From Mycobacteroides sp. CBMA 271 (GTDB lineage: Bacteria; Actinomycetota; Actinomycetes; Mycobacteriales; Mycobacteriaceae), in contig NZ_VTHB01000007.1 in assembly GCF_009729205.1 (NCBI RefSeq), positions 124,001 to 188,000 of the forward strand: a stretch of DNA of 64,000 bases. The letters are read 5' to 3'. The notes below the pieces were generated by a model, which worked only from the letters and a program-made list of their open reading frames with translations, was not told the DNA's origin and did no database searches. The number at the start of each line of letters is the position of its first letter. Position 1 is the first letter of the stretch. A program made the translations under genes and the position numbers. This document shows, piece by piece, positions 6,573-16,104 of this stretch.

Positions 6573-9229
6573 GGGAGCCTCCGACGGGTATCGGGACCCC
6601 ACAACGGCTGCATGCCGGTCGGCATGGACAGGTGAGTCGCCGTGATCACGGCGGACAACTCGCGTAGCGCCTGATGAACGTTGTCGAGCGTTTCCGAGAG
6701 AGTCTCGCGCTGTCCGTCTGCGCCAGCGGTGTCCAGATCCGCCGGATCAAGGCGCCGCAGCTGTGTTACCAAATCTTCGACCAGCCGCTCGGGACGAGAG
6801 GTTCCCGACGCGCTGGGCAACGATTTCAGATCGTTTCGTAGCGACTCAACTTGGTACAGCAGCGATCTGGGGTTATCCGCATCGAAAAGCAGGAGATCGG
6901 CGACGGCCTCCAGGCTGATCTTTCCTCGAGTGCGGCGTCGGTACATCACCGATGACTCACACGCAACGAGCGTGGATTCGATGACCGACTGCTCCGCGGC
7001 ACGGCCGCGAACCGTCGTCAGGGTGGACCGCAGGAGTGCGGTCAGACCAAGGCCGCGCTCGATGCGCTTGCCGATGTCCATCATCGTCCAACCGATATCG
7101 TGCACCGTCGACTCCGCGGCCAGCCCTGCCAGCGCGAGAAGCCCTGCCAGCACCTGGGTTTGAGTCGCCGCGAGCACGGTGTCATCGACACGGGTCGGAC
7201 CGCCACCGGATCGGGCGTACTCGTCGTATTCGGCTGCAGCCGTGGCGATGGCCCTATCCATGCCACCGAGCACCATCCAGGTGTCGTTGGACATCTGGTC
7301 GCGGACCGCGCGAGCTGACAGACCAAGCCGCTCCACCGACTGTGCCAGCGAGCCGGCCCGTTCCTTATCGACCGTCATCGACCACAGCTGGGTGCTCAAC
7401 TCATCGTTTCCGGTGTCGGTGCCGGTGATATCGCCCAGCGCCGTCAGCAGCACCGGAACGCATTCACTGGCCTCCATGAATTGCCGATACCGGTACTCGT
7501 GGAAGCGCTCCCTCGTGACAGCCAGCAGCCGTACCAGGTTCTCGGCGCGCTCTCCGTACCGCCCCAGCCAGAACAAATCGGACAGCACGCGCGGTGAGCT
7601 CACCGCATCAGACCCGGCCAACCGTCCCGCAGGCAGATCCACCGGCGCGACGGTCAACACCCGCTCGGTCTGATCACGATCCGGCTGCTGAACCCAAATA
7701 TCTTTGGCAGCAAAGCTGTTGAGTGTCGACCCGGTGTATCCGGAGGCCGCGACGTAGCCGAGCCCGCCAATCATAGGCGCGTACCCGCCCCGCTGTGCGA
7801 CCGTGAACAGACGCATACCGACCGGCGCTGCGGTGAGCGCGCCGGGCCTCAGATAGGTGGGCGCCACCGACAACTCGGGAAGTTCCTGACCGATCCACCG
7901 CCAGGGGGCGGTCTCGATGCGGGCCCGCAGCGTCTCCAAGGTCTGCGCGGACTGCATGGGGCCGGTGTAAACCTCGTCCCCCACGGTGGATTTGACGAGG
8001 AGCGAGCCCAGATTCGCAAGGAGATGGGAGCGCTCCGCGTCGATGCCGCCCCACCAGGTGTGGCCGGCAGACAAACCGAGCGGCTCATCGAGCAGTCGCT
8101 GCGACAGGCCCGGCAGGAAACGGGCGAGTCCGGGATTTTCCAGGACTCCGCTGCCCAATGAGTTGACGACAGTCACCGCGCCGCGCCGGAGCACCTCGAC
8201 CAGGCCGACCACCCCCAACCGCGAATCGGCCCGCAAGTCCAGTGGATCGGAGTAGTCGGCGTCGACGCGACGCAGCACCACGTCCACCCGGCGCAGGGTG
8301 CCCAGCGATCGCATCCACAGCTTGCCGTCGCGCACCACCAAATCGGCGGACTCCACCAGCGGGAAACCCAGCACCGATGCGAGGTATGCCTGGTCGAAGG
8401 ACGTCTCCGAATGGATGCCGGGGCTGAGCACCACCACCACCGGGTCCTCGACCGACTCGGGAGCGACATCGATGAGCGCCAATCGCAGCGTCTGCGCGAA
8501 GGGAGACGTCGGCCTCGGTGCGACCTTTTCGTACAAATCAGGAGCCGCGTGCGCGACCACCCGTCGATCCGCGATCGCGTACCCCGACCCGGACGGTGCC
8601 TGGGTCCAGTCGGCGTTCACGCGGAAGCCGCCCGTGGCGGAGCGACTGACATCGCACCCGAGCAGAAAGAGCTGATGCCGCCCGGGCAGAGCGATGCCAT
8701 GGGCTGCGCGCACGTATCCGGGATGCGCGAAGAACAGTTCGGGTGGCAGCGCGCCGGAACTGATCAATTCCTGCGGGCCATACAGATCGCTGAGGATGGC
8801 GTCCAACAGGGTGGCCCGCTGAGTGAGGCCAACCTCCAAGACGTTCCAGTCCGCCGCATCGAGCAGCAGCGGCAACCCATCCAGCCGCCACGGCACGGGA
8901 TGCGCGGGGGCTGGGTCTCCGTCGGACACCGATTGAGACCCCGAGCCGCGTCCCGGGTCCATGTAGGTGATGCCGTCGGTGTCGACGAGCGTGCGTACCC
9001 GGTCCAGCAGACGGTTCAGTCCGGAGCGGCCACGCTGGGCGATGCCCTCGGCCAGATCGGCCCACGCAGGACGGACGGTGCCGTCTGGCGCCAGGAACTC
9101 GTCGTAATCCGCGTGACTGCCGCGCCGTCCTACCTCAAACAATGATCCCTGAGCTCGAGCGCTGCGGTACTGCGATACCAACGGGTCGAGATCCGGGCCG
9201 ACGGGAGCCCCAGGAGCAGGTGCTGCCAC
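6569..9229 (-). CDS. Circularly permuted ATP-grasp/alpha-E fusion protein
   Basis: An 886-residue protein with two parts. The N-terminal part (about residues 20-520) is a circularly permuted ATP-grasp domain (COG2308 type; note NADWTQAPSGSGYA and the D-rich RRVDADYSDPLDL). The rest is an alpha-E helical domain (COG2307) starting near DLFWLGRYGERAENLVRL. ATP-grasp enzymes of this group are predicted peptide or amide ligases. The GTG at 9229 follows a strong GGAAGGAAGG ribosome site. M. tuberculosis Rv2567 has the same fusion as I recall it. Reaction not established. Confidence 0.85.
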   Translation of the reverse strand: MAAPAPGAPVGPDLDPLVSQYRSARAQGSLFEVGRRGSHADYDEFLAPDGTVRPAWADLAEGIAQRGRSGLNRLLDRVRTLVDTDGITYMDPGRGSGSQSVSDGDPAPAHPVPWRLDGLPLLLDAADWNVLEVGLTQRATLLDAILSDLYGPQELISSGALPPELFFAHPGYVRAAHGIALPGRHQLFLLGCDVSRSATGGFRVNADWTQAPSGSGYAIADRRVVAHAAPDLYEKVAPRPTSPFAQTLRLALIDVAPESVEDPVVVVLSPGIHSETSFDQAYLASVLGFPLVESADLVVRDGKLWMRSLGTLRRVDVVLRRVDADYSDPLDLRADSRLGVVGLVEVLRRGAVTVVNSLGSGVLENPGLARFLPGLSQRLLDEPLGLSAGHTWWGGIDAERSHLLANLGSLLVKSTVGDEVYTGPMQSAQTLETLRARIETAPWRWIGQELPELSVAPTYLRPGALTAAPVGMRLFTVAQRGGYAPMIGGLGYVAASGYTGSTLNSFAAKDIWVQQPDRDQTERVLTVAPVDLPAGRLAGSDAVSSPRVLSDLFWLGRYGERAENLVRLLAVTRERFHEYRYRQFMEASECVPVLLTALGDITGTDTGNDELSTQLWSMTVDKERAGSLAQSVERLGLSARAVRDQMSNDTWMVLGGMDRAIATAAAEYDEYARSGGGPTRVDDTVLAATQTQVLAGLLALAGLAAESTVHDIGWTMMDIGKRIERGLGLTALLRSTLTTVRGRAAEQSVIESTLVACESSVMYRRRTRGKISLEAVADLLLFDADNPRSLLYQVESLRNDLKSLPSASGTSRPERLVEDLVTQLRRLDPADLDTAGADGQRETLSETLDNVHQALRELSAVITATHLSMPTGMQPLWGPDTRRRLP

Positions 9230-9260
9230 CGGCTGTACCTTCCTTCCCGTTTCTACTGTT

Positions 9261-12200
9261 CTACCTGCGCCCCACGGTTCTCGCGCGGCGCAGATCAAGG
9301 ATGCCGGGCGACACGGCGTCGGTGGACATGCGGGCTTGCTTCTCGCGCAAGTCTGACAAATCGACGCGCCCGGTGGTAAATCCGGTGGCATCAAAACGCC
9401 GACCGCGCCGTGATTCGGCCGCCACCGCGTTGACGGGTGGGTCCTCATAGGCCAGGCCGCCGGGGTGCGATACGTGGTAGGTGCAGCCGCCGCGGGATAG
9501 CGCATTGGCGGTGTCAATGAGCTCGAAACGCAGCGGATCGTCGACGGTGATGCTCGGGTGCAGGGCACTGGGTGGTTGCCACGCCCGGTATCGCACACCG
9601 GCCACCTGTACGTCCGGGTTGGCCGTCGAGAGCAGCGGGATGGGTTCGCCGTTACAGGTGACGACGTACCGAGAGCGGTCGGCACCGATTACCCGCACCT
9701 GCACGCGTTCGATGGAGGAATCCACGTAGCGTGCGGTGCCTCCGGTGCCGCTCTCCTCCCCCAGCACTCGCCACGGTTCGATGGCGCCGCGCAACTCGAT
9801 CTCGATGCCGTCGAACACGGCGGTGCCGATTCTGGGGAACCGGAATTCTGTGAACGGATCCAGCCAGCTGGTTTCGAAGGCGATTCCGTGCGCGCGCAGA
9901 TCGGCGGCGACCTGGGAAATGTCATGAATAACGAAGTGCGGCAATAGGTAACGGCCATGCAGATTGGCACCGTGCCGGATCAGCGGCGCACGCAACGGCT
10001 GTTCCCAGAAGCGCGCCACCAACGCGCGCACCAGCAGTGACTGCACCATCGCCATCTGGTGGTGTGGGGGCATCTCGAACCCGCGCAGCTCCAGCAGCCC
10101 GAGACGACCGCGTGCGCTGTCGGGGCTGTAGAGCTTGTCGATACAGAATTCGGCGCGATGCGTGTTTCCGGTGATGTCGGTGAGAAGGTGCCGCAGCGCC
10201 CGATCCGTGACCCACGGAGCGACGCTCGCGGAGCCACCATCATCGAGCGGGGCTTCCTCGGCGGCCGTTAACCGTTCGATCTCGGCGAAGGCAATCTCCA
10301 ACTCGTACAACGCTTCTTCGCGCCCTTCGTCGACCCGAGGCGCCTGCGAGGTGGTGCCGACGAACCTGCCGGAGAACAAGTACGACAACGCTGGATGATG
10401 CTGCCAATACGTCAGCAGCGACACAAGCAGATCGGGCCGACGCAGCAGCGGCGATGCCGCTGGGGTTCGACCTCCGAGCGTGATGTGGTTGCCGCCGCCG
10501 GTGCCGGTGTGAGTGCCGTCGAAGTCGAATGATTCGGTGGTTAGCCGCGCCTTGCGCGCCTCGTCGTAGAGCACCTGCAGTTGGCGGGACTGCTCGGCAA
10601 AGCTGCCCGTGGGCGCCACGTTGACCTCGATGACACCCGGATCGGGGGTGACACTCATGACTTCCAGTCGCGGATCCGGCGGCGGCCCATATCCTTCAAT
10701 CACCAGGGGGCAGGTGATCGCCGCCTCGATACGCCCGATCAGATCGACGAAGTCGTCGAGCCTCTCCAGGGGCGGCAGGAACAGATACAGGAGCCCGTCG
10801 CGAATTTCCGCGACCAGCGCCGTGGTGGGCACCCCCTCCGCCGACACGACGACCGCGGACGCCTCGGAGCGTGCTGCGTCGAATTCTGCTGCGGCGCTGA
10901 TCGGATCCGACTCGGGAGGGTGCGGCGCCGGCTGCCAGGAGATCGCGTTCAGCGGGAGTCGCAGGCCCGCCGGGGAGTCCCCTTGGGTCAACGCGATTCG
11001 GCCGCGGCGCAGCCTCCAGTCAGCGCTTTCCCAGCCGCGGTCGTCCTCACCCCGATGCAGGGGCAGCACGTGGGCGGTCGGTCGGTCGACCGCCTCGTCC
11101 AGGCGGTTCATCAGGTCCGACCGCCACGCCACCGAATCCTCTTGTGGCGAGGGGTCATCGGCCTCGGCCACTGGATCACCCGCGGGACGCCGGACCGACG
11201 CCGCGAGCCGGCTCAGCGGATCCTCGTACGCTGCGCGCACTTGGCTATCGGGCAGCCCGAGATCGCGCGCGAGGGCGAGCAGCAGTGCGCGATCGGCGCC
11301 CTCTGGGGCGGACCTCGGGGGGTCGCCGGACCACGGGTCGGCGAGCAGATCCGGATCCGACCACAACGGCTGGCCGTCGCGGCGCCAGTACAGGCCGATC
11401 TGCCACCGCGGCAAGGGTTCCCCGGGATACCACTTGCCCTGGCTGCGCTGCACCAAACCCGAAGGTGCCCAAGCCGCTTTCAAGCGTGCGGTGAGCTCGC
11501 TGGCACGTTCACGCTTCTGCCTGCCATCGGCCGCAATCGTCCATTCCTCGGATACCTGGTCGTCGATCGACACGAATGTCGGCTCACCACCGACGGTGAG
11601 GCCCACTCCGGCGGCATCGAGCCGCGTGTCGACCTGTGCGCCCAATGCGGTGATGGCTTCCCACGCCGTCGCCGTGTACGGCAACGTGACTCGAGGATCC
11701 TCGTGGACGCGGGTGACGGTGTTGGAGAAGTCGAGGGTGGACTCGCACATGTCTGTGGCGCCGGAGATGGCCGCCGATGTCGCCGGATGCGGAGTCGCCG
11801 AGAGTGGAATATGCCCCTCGCCCGCCAGCAGCCCTGAGGTGGGGTCCAGGCCCACCCATCCGGCTCCGGGAACATAGACCTCCGCCCAGGCGTGCAGATC
11901 GGTGAAGTCGGCGACCGGTCCTGAGGGGCCGTCGATCGCGGCGATATCCGAGGTCAACTGCACCAAATATCCGGAGACGAAGCGCGCCGCAAGCCCCTTC
12001 TGCCGCAGGATGGATACCAGCAGCCAGGCCGTGTCGCGGCAGGAACCGATACCCAGCGCCAGCGTGGTGTCCGGGCGCTGCACGCCGGGCTCCATCCGCA
12101 CCGCGTAGCCAACGTCCGAGCACAGCGCCTGGTTGAGGGTAACCAGGTAGTCGATGATGCGCGTCGCGGGAGCCATGGTGAAATTGGCGACCCATGCCCG

Positions 12201-12602
12201 CACGAGTTCACCGGGGCCCGAACCGGGTTCGGTGTCGTCCACCGGTTTGAGGTAGGGCTCCAGGTCGGCGGCCAGCGCGGGTGGATAGGCGAATCCGACG
12301 TGTTCGGCCCACTCCTCGATGAAGAAGTCGAACGGGTTGACGGATTTCAGGTCGGCGATGAGGCCCACGGTGATGGACAGCCGCCGTGTCCTGTTCGGAA
12401 ACACCACGCGGGCAAGGAAGTTGCCGAAGGCATCCTGCTGCCAGTTGATGAAATGGTCCTCGGGGGTGATCCGCAGCGAGTATGCCTCGACGGGCGTGCG
12501 TGTATGCGGGGCCGGGCGCAACCTGATCTCGTGCGGGTGCACTTGCACGAGTCGGTCGAATGTGTAGCTGGTTCGGTGTTCCAGCGCCACCTTGATGCCC
12601 AT
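9261..12602 (-). CDS. Transglutaminase-DUF2126 fusion protein
   Basis: A 1113-residue protein. The N-terminal transglutaminase has Cys188 (GIGSCRDTAW), His237 (DLHAWAEVY) and Asp253 (GLDPTSG). The remaining about 800 residues are DUF2126 (COG4196), with a glutamine-synthetase-like segment around NHITLGGRTPAASPLLRRPD. Start ATG 12602 begins the conserved MGIKVALEHRTSY. It is the first gene of the cassette and resembles Rv2566. The fusion of a cysteine hydrolase with a probable amidoligase suggests that one protein both makes and breaks amide bonds. Substrate unknown. Confidence 0.84.
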   Translation of the reverse strand: MGIKVALEHRTSYTFDRLVQVHPHEIRLRPAPHTRTPVEAYSLRITPEDHFINWQQDAFGNFLARVVFPNRTRRLSITVGLIADLKSVNPFDFFIEEWAEHVGFAYPPALAADLEPYLKPVDDTEPGSGPGELVRAWVANFTMAPATRIIDYLVTLNQALCSDVGYAVRMEPGVQRPDTTLALGIGSCRDTAWLLVSILRQKGLAARFVSGYLVQLTSDIAAIDGPSGPVADFTDLHAWAEVYVPGAGWVGLDPTSGLLAGEGHIPLSATPHPATSAAISGATDMCESTLDFSNTVTRVHEDPRVTLPYTATAWEAITALGAQVDTRLDAAGVGLTVGGEPTFVSIDDQVSEEWTIAADGRQKRERASELTARLKAAWAPSGLVQRSQGKWYPGEPLPRWQIGLYWRRDGQPLWSDPDLLADPWSGDPPRSAPEGADRALLLALARDLGLPDSQVRAAYEDPLSRLAASVRRPAGDPVAEADDPSPQEDSVAWRSDLMNRLDEAVDRPTAHVLPLHRGEDDRGWESADWRLRRGRIALTQGDSPAGLRLPLNAISWQPAPHPPESDPISAAAEFDAARSEASAVVVSAEGVPTTALVAEIRDGLLYLFLPPLERLDDFVDLIGRIEAAITCPLVIEGYGPPPDPRLEVMSVTPDPGVIEVNVAPTGSFAEQSRQLQVLYDEARKARLTTESFDFDGTHTGTGGGNHITLGGRTPAASPLLRRPDLLVSLLTYWQHHPALSYLFSGRFVGTTSQAPRVDEGREEALYELEIAFAEIERLTAAEEAPLDDGGSASVAPWVTDRALRHLLTDITGNTHRAEFCIDKLYSPDSARGRLGLLELRGFEMPPHHQMAMVQSLLVRALVARFWEQPLRAPLIRHGANLHGRYLLPHFVIHDISQVAADLRAHGIAFETSWLDPFTEFRFPRIGTAVFDGIEIELRGAIEPWRVLGEESGTGGTARYVDSSIERVQVRVIGADRSRYVVTCNGEPIPLLSTANPDVQVAGVRYRAWQPPSALHPSITVDDPLRFELIDTANALSRGGCTYHVSHPGGLAYEDPPVNAVAAESRRGRRFDATGFTTGRVDLSDLREKQARMSTDAVSPGILDLRRARTVGRR

Positions 12603-12676
12603 CGGCTGATCCCACCACAACCTGGCGTTACCCGCAGGGCCTGCGCCGAACGCCGCCGCGGTCCCGGCTGATGCCG

Positions 12677-13123
12677 TTATCGGCGACGCAGTTCAAAGAT
12701 CGGGATAACCCGGTCGATCTTCCCTTGATACTCACCGAAAATCGGCGCGATCTTCACAATCTCGGTGTACGCACGCTCGCGTTCCGGTCCGTCCAACTCG
12801 ACGGCATCGACGTCGTACGTCTCGGCGCCGACCTCCACCTGCGCCAGCGGCGTGGTCCGCAAATTGTGCACCCAGCCCGGATCCTTCGGCGAACCCCGGA
12901 ACGATCCGATGATGAGGATCTTCCCGTCGACGGTCAGATATACCAGCGGACTCATCCTGCGCACACCGGTCTTGGCGCCCGTCGTTGTCAGCAGGAGTAG
13001 ATCGCCGTACCCGAAGGATTCCACCCTGCCGCTGTTCGCACGAAACTCCTGAGCGACGTGGTCGTTATAGGCGAGCACAGTCGCCCTATCGGGTATCCAG
13101 TGCGGATCGGCTTCGTCGGTCAT
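12677..13123 (-). CDS. Deazaflavin (F420)-dependent nitroreductase family protein, copy A
   Basis: A 148-residue Ddn/FDOR-B-type split beta-barrel protein. Typical segments are LLLTTTGAKTGVRRMSPL and GKILIIGSFRGSPKDPGWVHNL, which bind the F420 phosphate and ring. It is 44 bases downstream of a paralogue of identical length and similar sequence, and both end in a FELRRR tail. Such enzymes use reduced F420 on quinones and activated alkenes or nitro compounds; the natural substrate is not known. Confidence 0.88.
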   Translation of the reverse strand: MTDEADPHWIPDRATVLAYNDHVAQEFRANSGRVESFGYGDLLLLTTTGAKTGVRRMSPLVYLTVDGKILIIGSFRGSPKDPGWVHNLRTTPLAQVEVGAETYDVDAVELDGPERERAYTEIVKIAPIFGEYQGKIDRVIPIFELRRR

Positions 13124-13167
13124 GACATCAGGGTGCCACTCTCGACAGCGGGCGCAGGTGCTTTCGG

Positions 13168-13614
13168 CTAGCGGCGGCGCAACTCGAAGATCGGGATCGC
13201 CCGGTCGGTCTTCTCCTGATACTCGGCGAAGACGGCGACGCGTTCGACCACCTCTGGATACAGCGCATCGCGTTCCGTGCGCGAAAGCTCATGGGCATCG
13301 ACGTCGTATCCGTCGGTTCCGATGGCGATATGCGCATGTGGATTCGCACGCAGGTTGTGCACCCACGCGGGATCCTTCTCGGCGCCGCCGAACGAGCCGA
13401 CGATGTAGATCTTTCCGTCGATATCGAAGTAGGCCAGCGGATTCAGCCGCTGCTGTCCGCTCTTGGCCCCGGTGTTGGTCAGCAGCAGGATCGGGACGCC
13501 GGCGAACTGTCCGCCGACCTCACCGCCGTTCGCATGGAACTCCTGGGTGATCCCGTCGTTGAATTCGTTGATTACCGCGGTGGGCATTTGGTTGAAGGGG
13601 GTGTCATCGGTCAC
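13168..13614 (-). CDS. Deazaflavin (F420)-dependent nitroreductase family protein, copy B
   Basis: A 148-residue paralogue of the next downstream gene, with matching motifs LLLTNTGAKSGQQRLNPL and GKIYIVGSFGGAEKDPAWVHNL and the same C-terminal ending. The pair probably arose by tandem duplication and is likely co-transcribed. The N-terminal half differs more than the cofactor-binding centre, which hints at different substrates. Its start faces the metal permease gene across 57 bases. Confidence 0.88.
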   Translation of the reverse strand: MTDDTPFNQMPTAVINEFNDGITQEFHANGGEVGGQFAGVPILLLTNTGAKSGQQRLNPLAYFDIDGKIYIVGSFGGAEKDPAWVHNLRANPHAHIAIGTDGYDVDAHELSRTERDALYPEVVERVAVFAEYQEKTDRAIPIFELRRR

Positions 13615-13671
13615 CTCACCAGAGTGCCACCGTCGCGCCGCGTTCTCAGGTTGTGCTGCCAGGATGACGGG

Positions 13672-14694
13672 GTGACGACGGATGAGCCGCTTGCGCGAAG
13701 ACCAGCAGCGGTATCCGCCTCTCGGGAACGACGTTGGTTCGGCTCGACCGAGATTCTGGTGGTGGCACTCATCGCGATGGCCCTGGCCGCGAGCTGGTTA
13801 CGCGGCGTCGTCGATGACAACGAAAAGCTGGCGACGGCCGGCACCGTGTTCTGTGGGGTGTTCGTTCAGGCCGTCCCGTTCCTTGCGCTCGGCGTGATCG
13901 TGAGTGGGCTCGTCGCCACGTTCGTGACTCCGGAACGGCTGGCCCGGTGGCTGCCGAACCGGCCCGCCGCGGCAGTGGCGGTGGCGGGTGTGAGCGGAGC
14001 GGCGCTGCCCGGCTGCGAATGCGGGTCGGTGCCAGTGGCGCGCCGACTGTACGGACCGGGTTCCGTCGGGGCTGCCGCACTCACCTTCATGCTGTCGGCA
14101 CCCGCGATCAACCCGGTGGTGCTGGTCGCCACGGCCGTCGCGTTCCCCGGACAACCGAAGATGGTGCTGGCGCGTGCGGTGGCCTCCCTGCTCACCGCCA
14201 TGGTGATGGGGATGGCGTGGTCGCGGTGGGGCCGCGACAGCTGGGTCACCCGTAAGCTGCCCGCCGCGCACACCCAATCCTCTTCGCGCTGGACAACATT
14301 CAGTGAAGCGGCACGGCACGACTTCCTGCAGGCGGCCTCCTACCTGGCGATCGGTGCGGTGGCCGCGGCAGCCCTGCATGTGCTGGTGCCGACCTGGGTA
14401 TTTGAGCATCTCGCGGGGAATCTGGTGGTCGGCGTGGTCACCATGGCACTGCTGGCAGTCGTGCTGGCGTTGTGTTCGGAAGCCGATGCGTTTGTCGCTG
14501 CCAGCATCACGATGATGCCGCTGATTCCGAGGCTGGTGTTCCTGGTGGTGGGACCGGCGGTCGACGTAAAGCTCATCGCCATGCAGTCGGGCATGTTCGG
14601 GCGGGCATTCGCCGCCCGGTTTGCGCCGCTGACCTTCGTGGTGGCCACGGTCGTCGCCACCGGTGTCGGGCTGGCAGTGCTGGGGACATCGTGA
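13672..14694 (+). CDS. Permease of the COG0701/ArsP type
   Basis: A 340-residue membrane protein with about eight to ten hydrophobic segments in two related halves. The family signature GAALPGCECGSVPVARRL carries paired cysteines, the second half has LCSEADAFVAASI. Relatives are linked to efflux of arsenic or metals. The GTG at 13672 was chosen because the membrane region begins shortly after; a 21-base sequence repeated elsewhere in the window covers codons 4-10. Its stop overlaps the GTG of the TIGR03943 gene. Probable role: a transporter with its partner; substrate unknown. Confidence 0.82.
   Translation: MTTDEPLARRPAAVSASRERRWFGSTEILVVALIAMALAASWLRGVVDDNEKLATAGTVFCGVFVQAVPFLALGVIVSGLVATFVTPERLARWLPNRPAAAVAVAGVSGAALPGCECGSVPVARRLYGPGSVGAAALTFMLSAPAINPVVLVATAVAFPGQPKMVLARAVASLLTAMVMGMAWSRWGRDSWVTRKLPAAHTQSSSRWTTFSEAARHDFLQAASYLAIGAVAAAALHVLVPTWVFEHLAGNLVVGVVTMALLAVVLALCSEADAFVAASITMMPLIPRLVFLVVGPAVDVKLIAMQSGMFGRAFAARFAPLTFVVATVVATGVGLAVLGTS
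13681..13701 (+). repeat. 21-base direct repeat, copy 1
   Basis: Identical to the intergenic copy at 25290-25310. It falls just after the chosen GTG start of the permease gene; if that start is wrong, this copy would be non-coding too. Confidence 0.7.
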
Positions 14695-15407
14695 GGCGCG
14701 ACACCGAAAACACGCTGCTGATCCTGTTGGGGGTCAGTGTGGCCATGATTGCGGTGACCGGAACGTTCACCCGCTACGTCAAACCCGGACTGCTGCCTTG
14801 GCTGGCCGTATCGGCGGTCGTCCTCGTCGGGCTGGGGTTGGCCGCCATCGTCCGTGATGTGCGCCGCGGCCACACCGATCATGACCATGAAGGCCACCAC
14901 GATCACACCCATAAGCACGGTGCCACCTGGTTTTTGGTGTTACCGATAATCCTGCTGATCTTCATCGTGCCTCCGGCACTCAGCCCGCGCTCCATCGCGG
15001 CGGCCAATGTCGCCGCATCCGCCAACACACCGCGACGGGCCTTTCCCCCGTTGCCCCCCGGAGAGGCGCCCGCGGTGCCGCTGCCGGAAGTGTTGATGCG
15101 CATCGCCGCAGGATCCTCCGACACACTGGCCGGACGCACGATCACCGTCACCGGGTTCACGCTGAAGGAGGGTGAGCGCACCGACCTGGCTAAGATCGTC
15201 ATCGTCTGTTGCGCGGCGGACGCGCAGCTGGCGCGGCTGCATATGACGGGGCCCGCGGCGGCCTCGGCCTCGGCGCTTCCAGAGAACACCTGGGTATCGG
15301 TGACCGGAACCGTGCCGGGCGGGCAGAGCTATCGTGGCCCGTCGTCGATTCCCGTCATCGAGGTCACCGGCCTCACCCGCACCGACCCGCCCAAGAGCAC
15401 CTACTGA
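14691..15407 (+). CDS. TIGR03943/DUF1980-family membrane protein
   Basis: A 238-residue protein with three hydrophobic segments in the first half, a His/Asp-rich loop between segments 2 and 3 (HTDHDHEGHHDHTHKHG, a likely metal-binding strip) and a C-terminal soluble OB-like domain (TITVTGFTLKEG, VIVCCAADAQ). The family regularly accompanies COG0701 permeases. The start GTG overlaps the permease stop (GTGA), so expression is coupled. The two probably form one metal- or thiol-related membrane complex. Confidence 0.8.
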   Translation: MRRDTENTLLILLGVSVAMIAVTGTFTRYVKPGLLPWLAVSAVVLVGLGLAAIVRDVRRGHTDHDHEGHHDHTHKHGATWFLVLPIILLIFIVPPALSPRSIAAANVAASANTPRRAFPPLPPGEAPAVPLPEVLMRIAAGSSDTLAGRTITVTGFTLKEGERTDLAKIVIVCCAADAQLARLHMTGPAAASASALPENTWVSVTGTVPGGQSYRGPSSIPVIEVTGLTRTDPPKSTY

Positions 15408-15418
15408 ACGGAAACACG

Positions 15419-16096
15419 TTGCGGTACAAGGCATACCTATTCGACGTACAGGGCACCCTTCTCGACTTCTTCGAACCCGTGTCACGCGCCGTTGCCCACC
15501 ATGTTCCCGACGCCCCGGCCGCCGCCTTCACCCGGGCCTGGCGCGCAGACTATTTCGACCGCGTCGCGAATCTGGCGCAGTCCGCCGATCGCTGGACTCC
15601 GGTGCAAGATCTGTATGCGGACGGCTTCGCCGACGTCTGCGAGTCGTTCGGACTGGCTCGACCGGATGCGGCGACAGCCGCAGCCGCCGCATGCAGCTGG
15701 CGGCACCTCGTTCCGTGGCCCGACGTGCCCGCCGGTCTCGCAGCGCTACGTTCGCAGGCTGTCATCGCGACGCTGTCCAACACCGATATGTCCACCATGG
15801 TGCAGCTCTTCAAACGCCTGGGCATCCCCTGGGATGCGGTCCTGACCGCGGAGGTGTTCGGGTGCTTCAAGCCCGACCCGACGGTGTACCGGCGCGCACT
15901 GCGCTACCTCGGTGTGGAGCCCAGCGAGGCTGCCATGGTGGCCGCTCATCCCTATGACCTACGCGCCGCGCGGGAGATTGGCATGAGCACGGTATTCGTC
16001 TCGCGGCCATACGAGTACGGCGACCCCACGCTGGCGCATGCCGACACGGACGAAGAGTTTGGTCAGCGGGTCACCGGTATCGGCGAGATTCTTTAA
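15419..16096 (+). CDS. HAD-superfamily hydrolase (haloacid dehalogenase type II-like)
   Basis: A 225-residue protein starting at TTG 15419, directly before the nucleophile motif YLFDVQGTLLDF. Other HAD motifs are LSNTDMS (motif II), FKPDP (Lys, motif III) and AAHPYDLRAAREIGM (motif IV). The order and spacing fit 2-haloacid dehalogenase-like or small phosphatase members. A non-ATG start is needed because no ATG lies upstream of the nucleophile in a sensible place. It lies 11 bases after the TIGR03943 gene and could be co-transcribed. Confidence 0.82.
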   Translation: MRYKAYLFDVQGTLLDFFEPVSRAVAHHVPDAPAAAFTRAWRADYFDRVANLAQSADRWTPVQDLYADGFADVCESFGLARPDAATAAAAACSWRHLVPWPDVPAGLAALRSQAVIATLSNTDMSTMVQLFKRLGIPWDAVLTAEVFGCFKPDPTVYRRALRYLGVEPSEAAMVAAHPYDLRAAREIGMSTVFVSRPYEYGDPTLAHADTDEEFGQRVTGIGEIL

Positions 16097-16104
16097 GCGA
16101 GGAA

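Noticed and set aside
10609..11877. Open plus-strand frames of over 400 codons opposite the DUF2126 gene
   Set aside because: Antisense frames without domains; the minus strand carries intact transglutaminase and DUF2126 sequence throughout.
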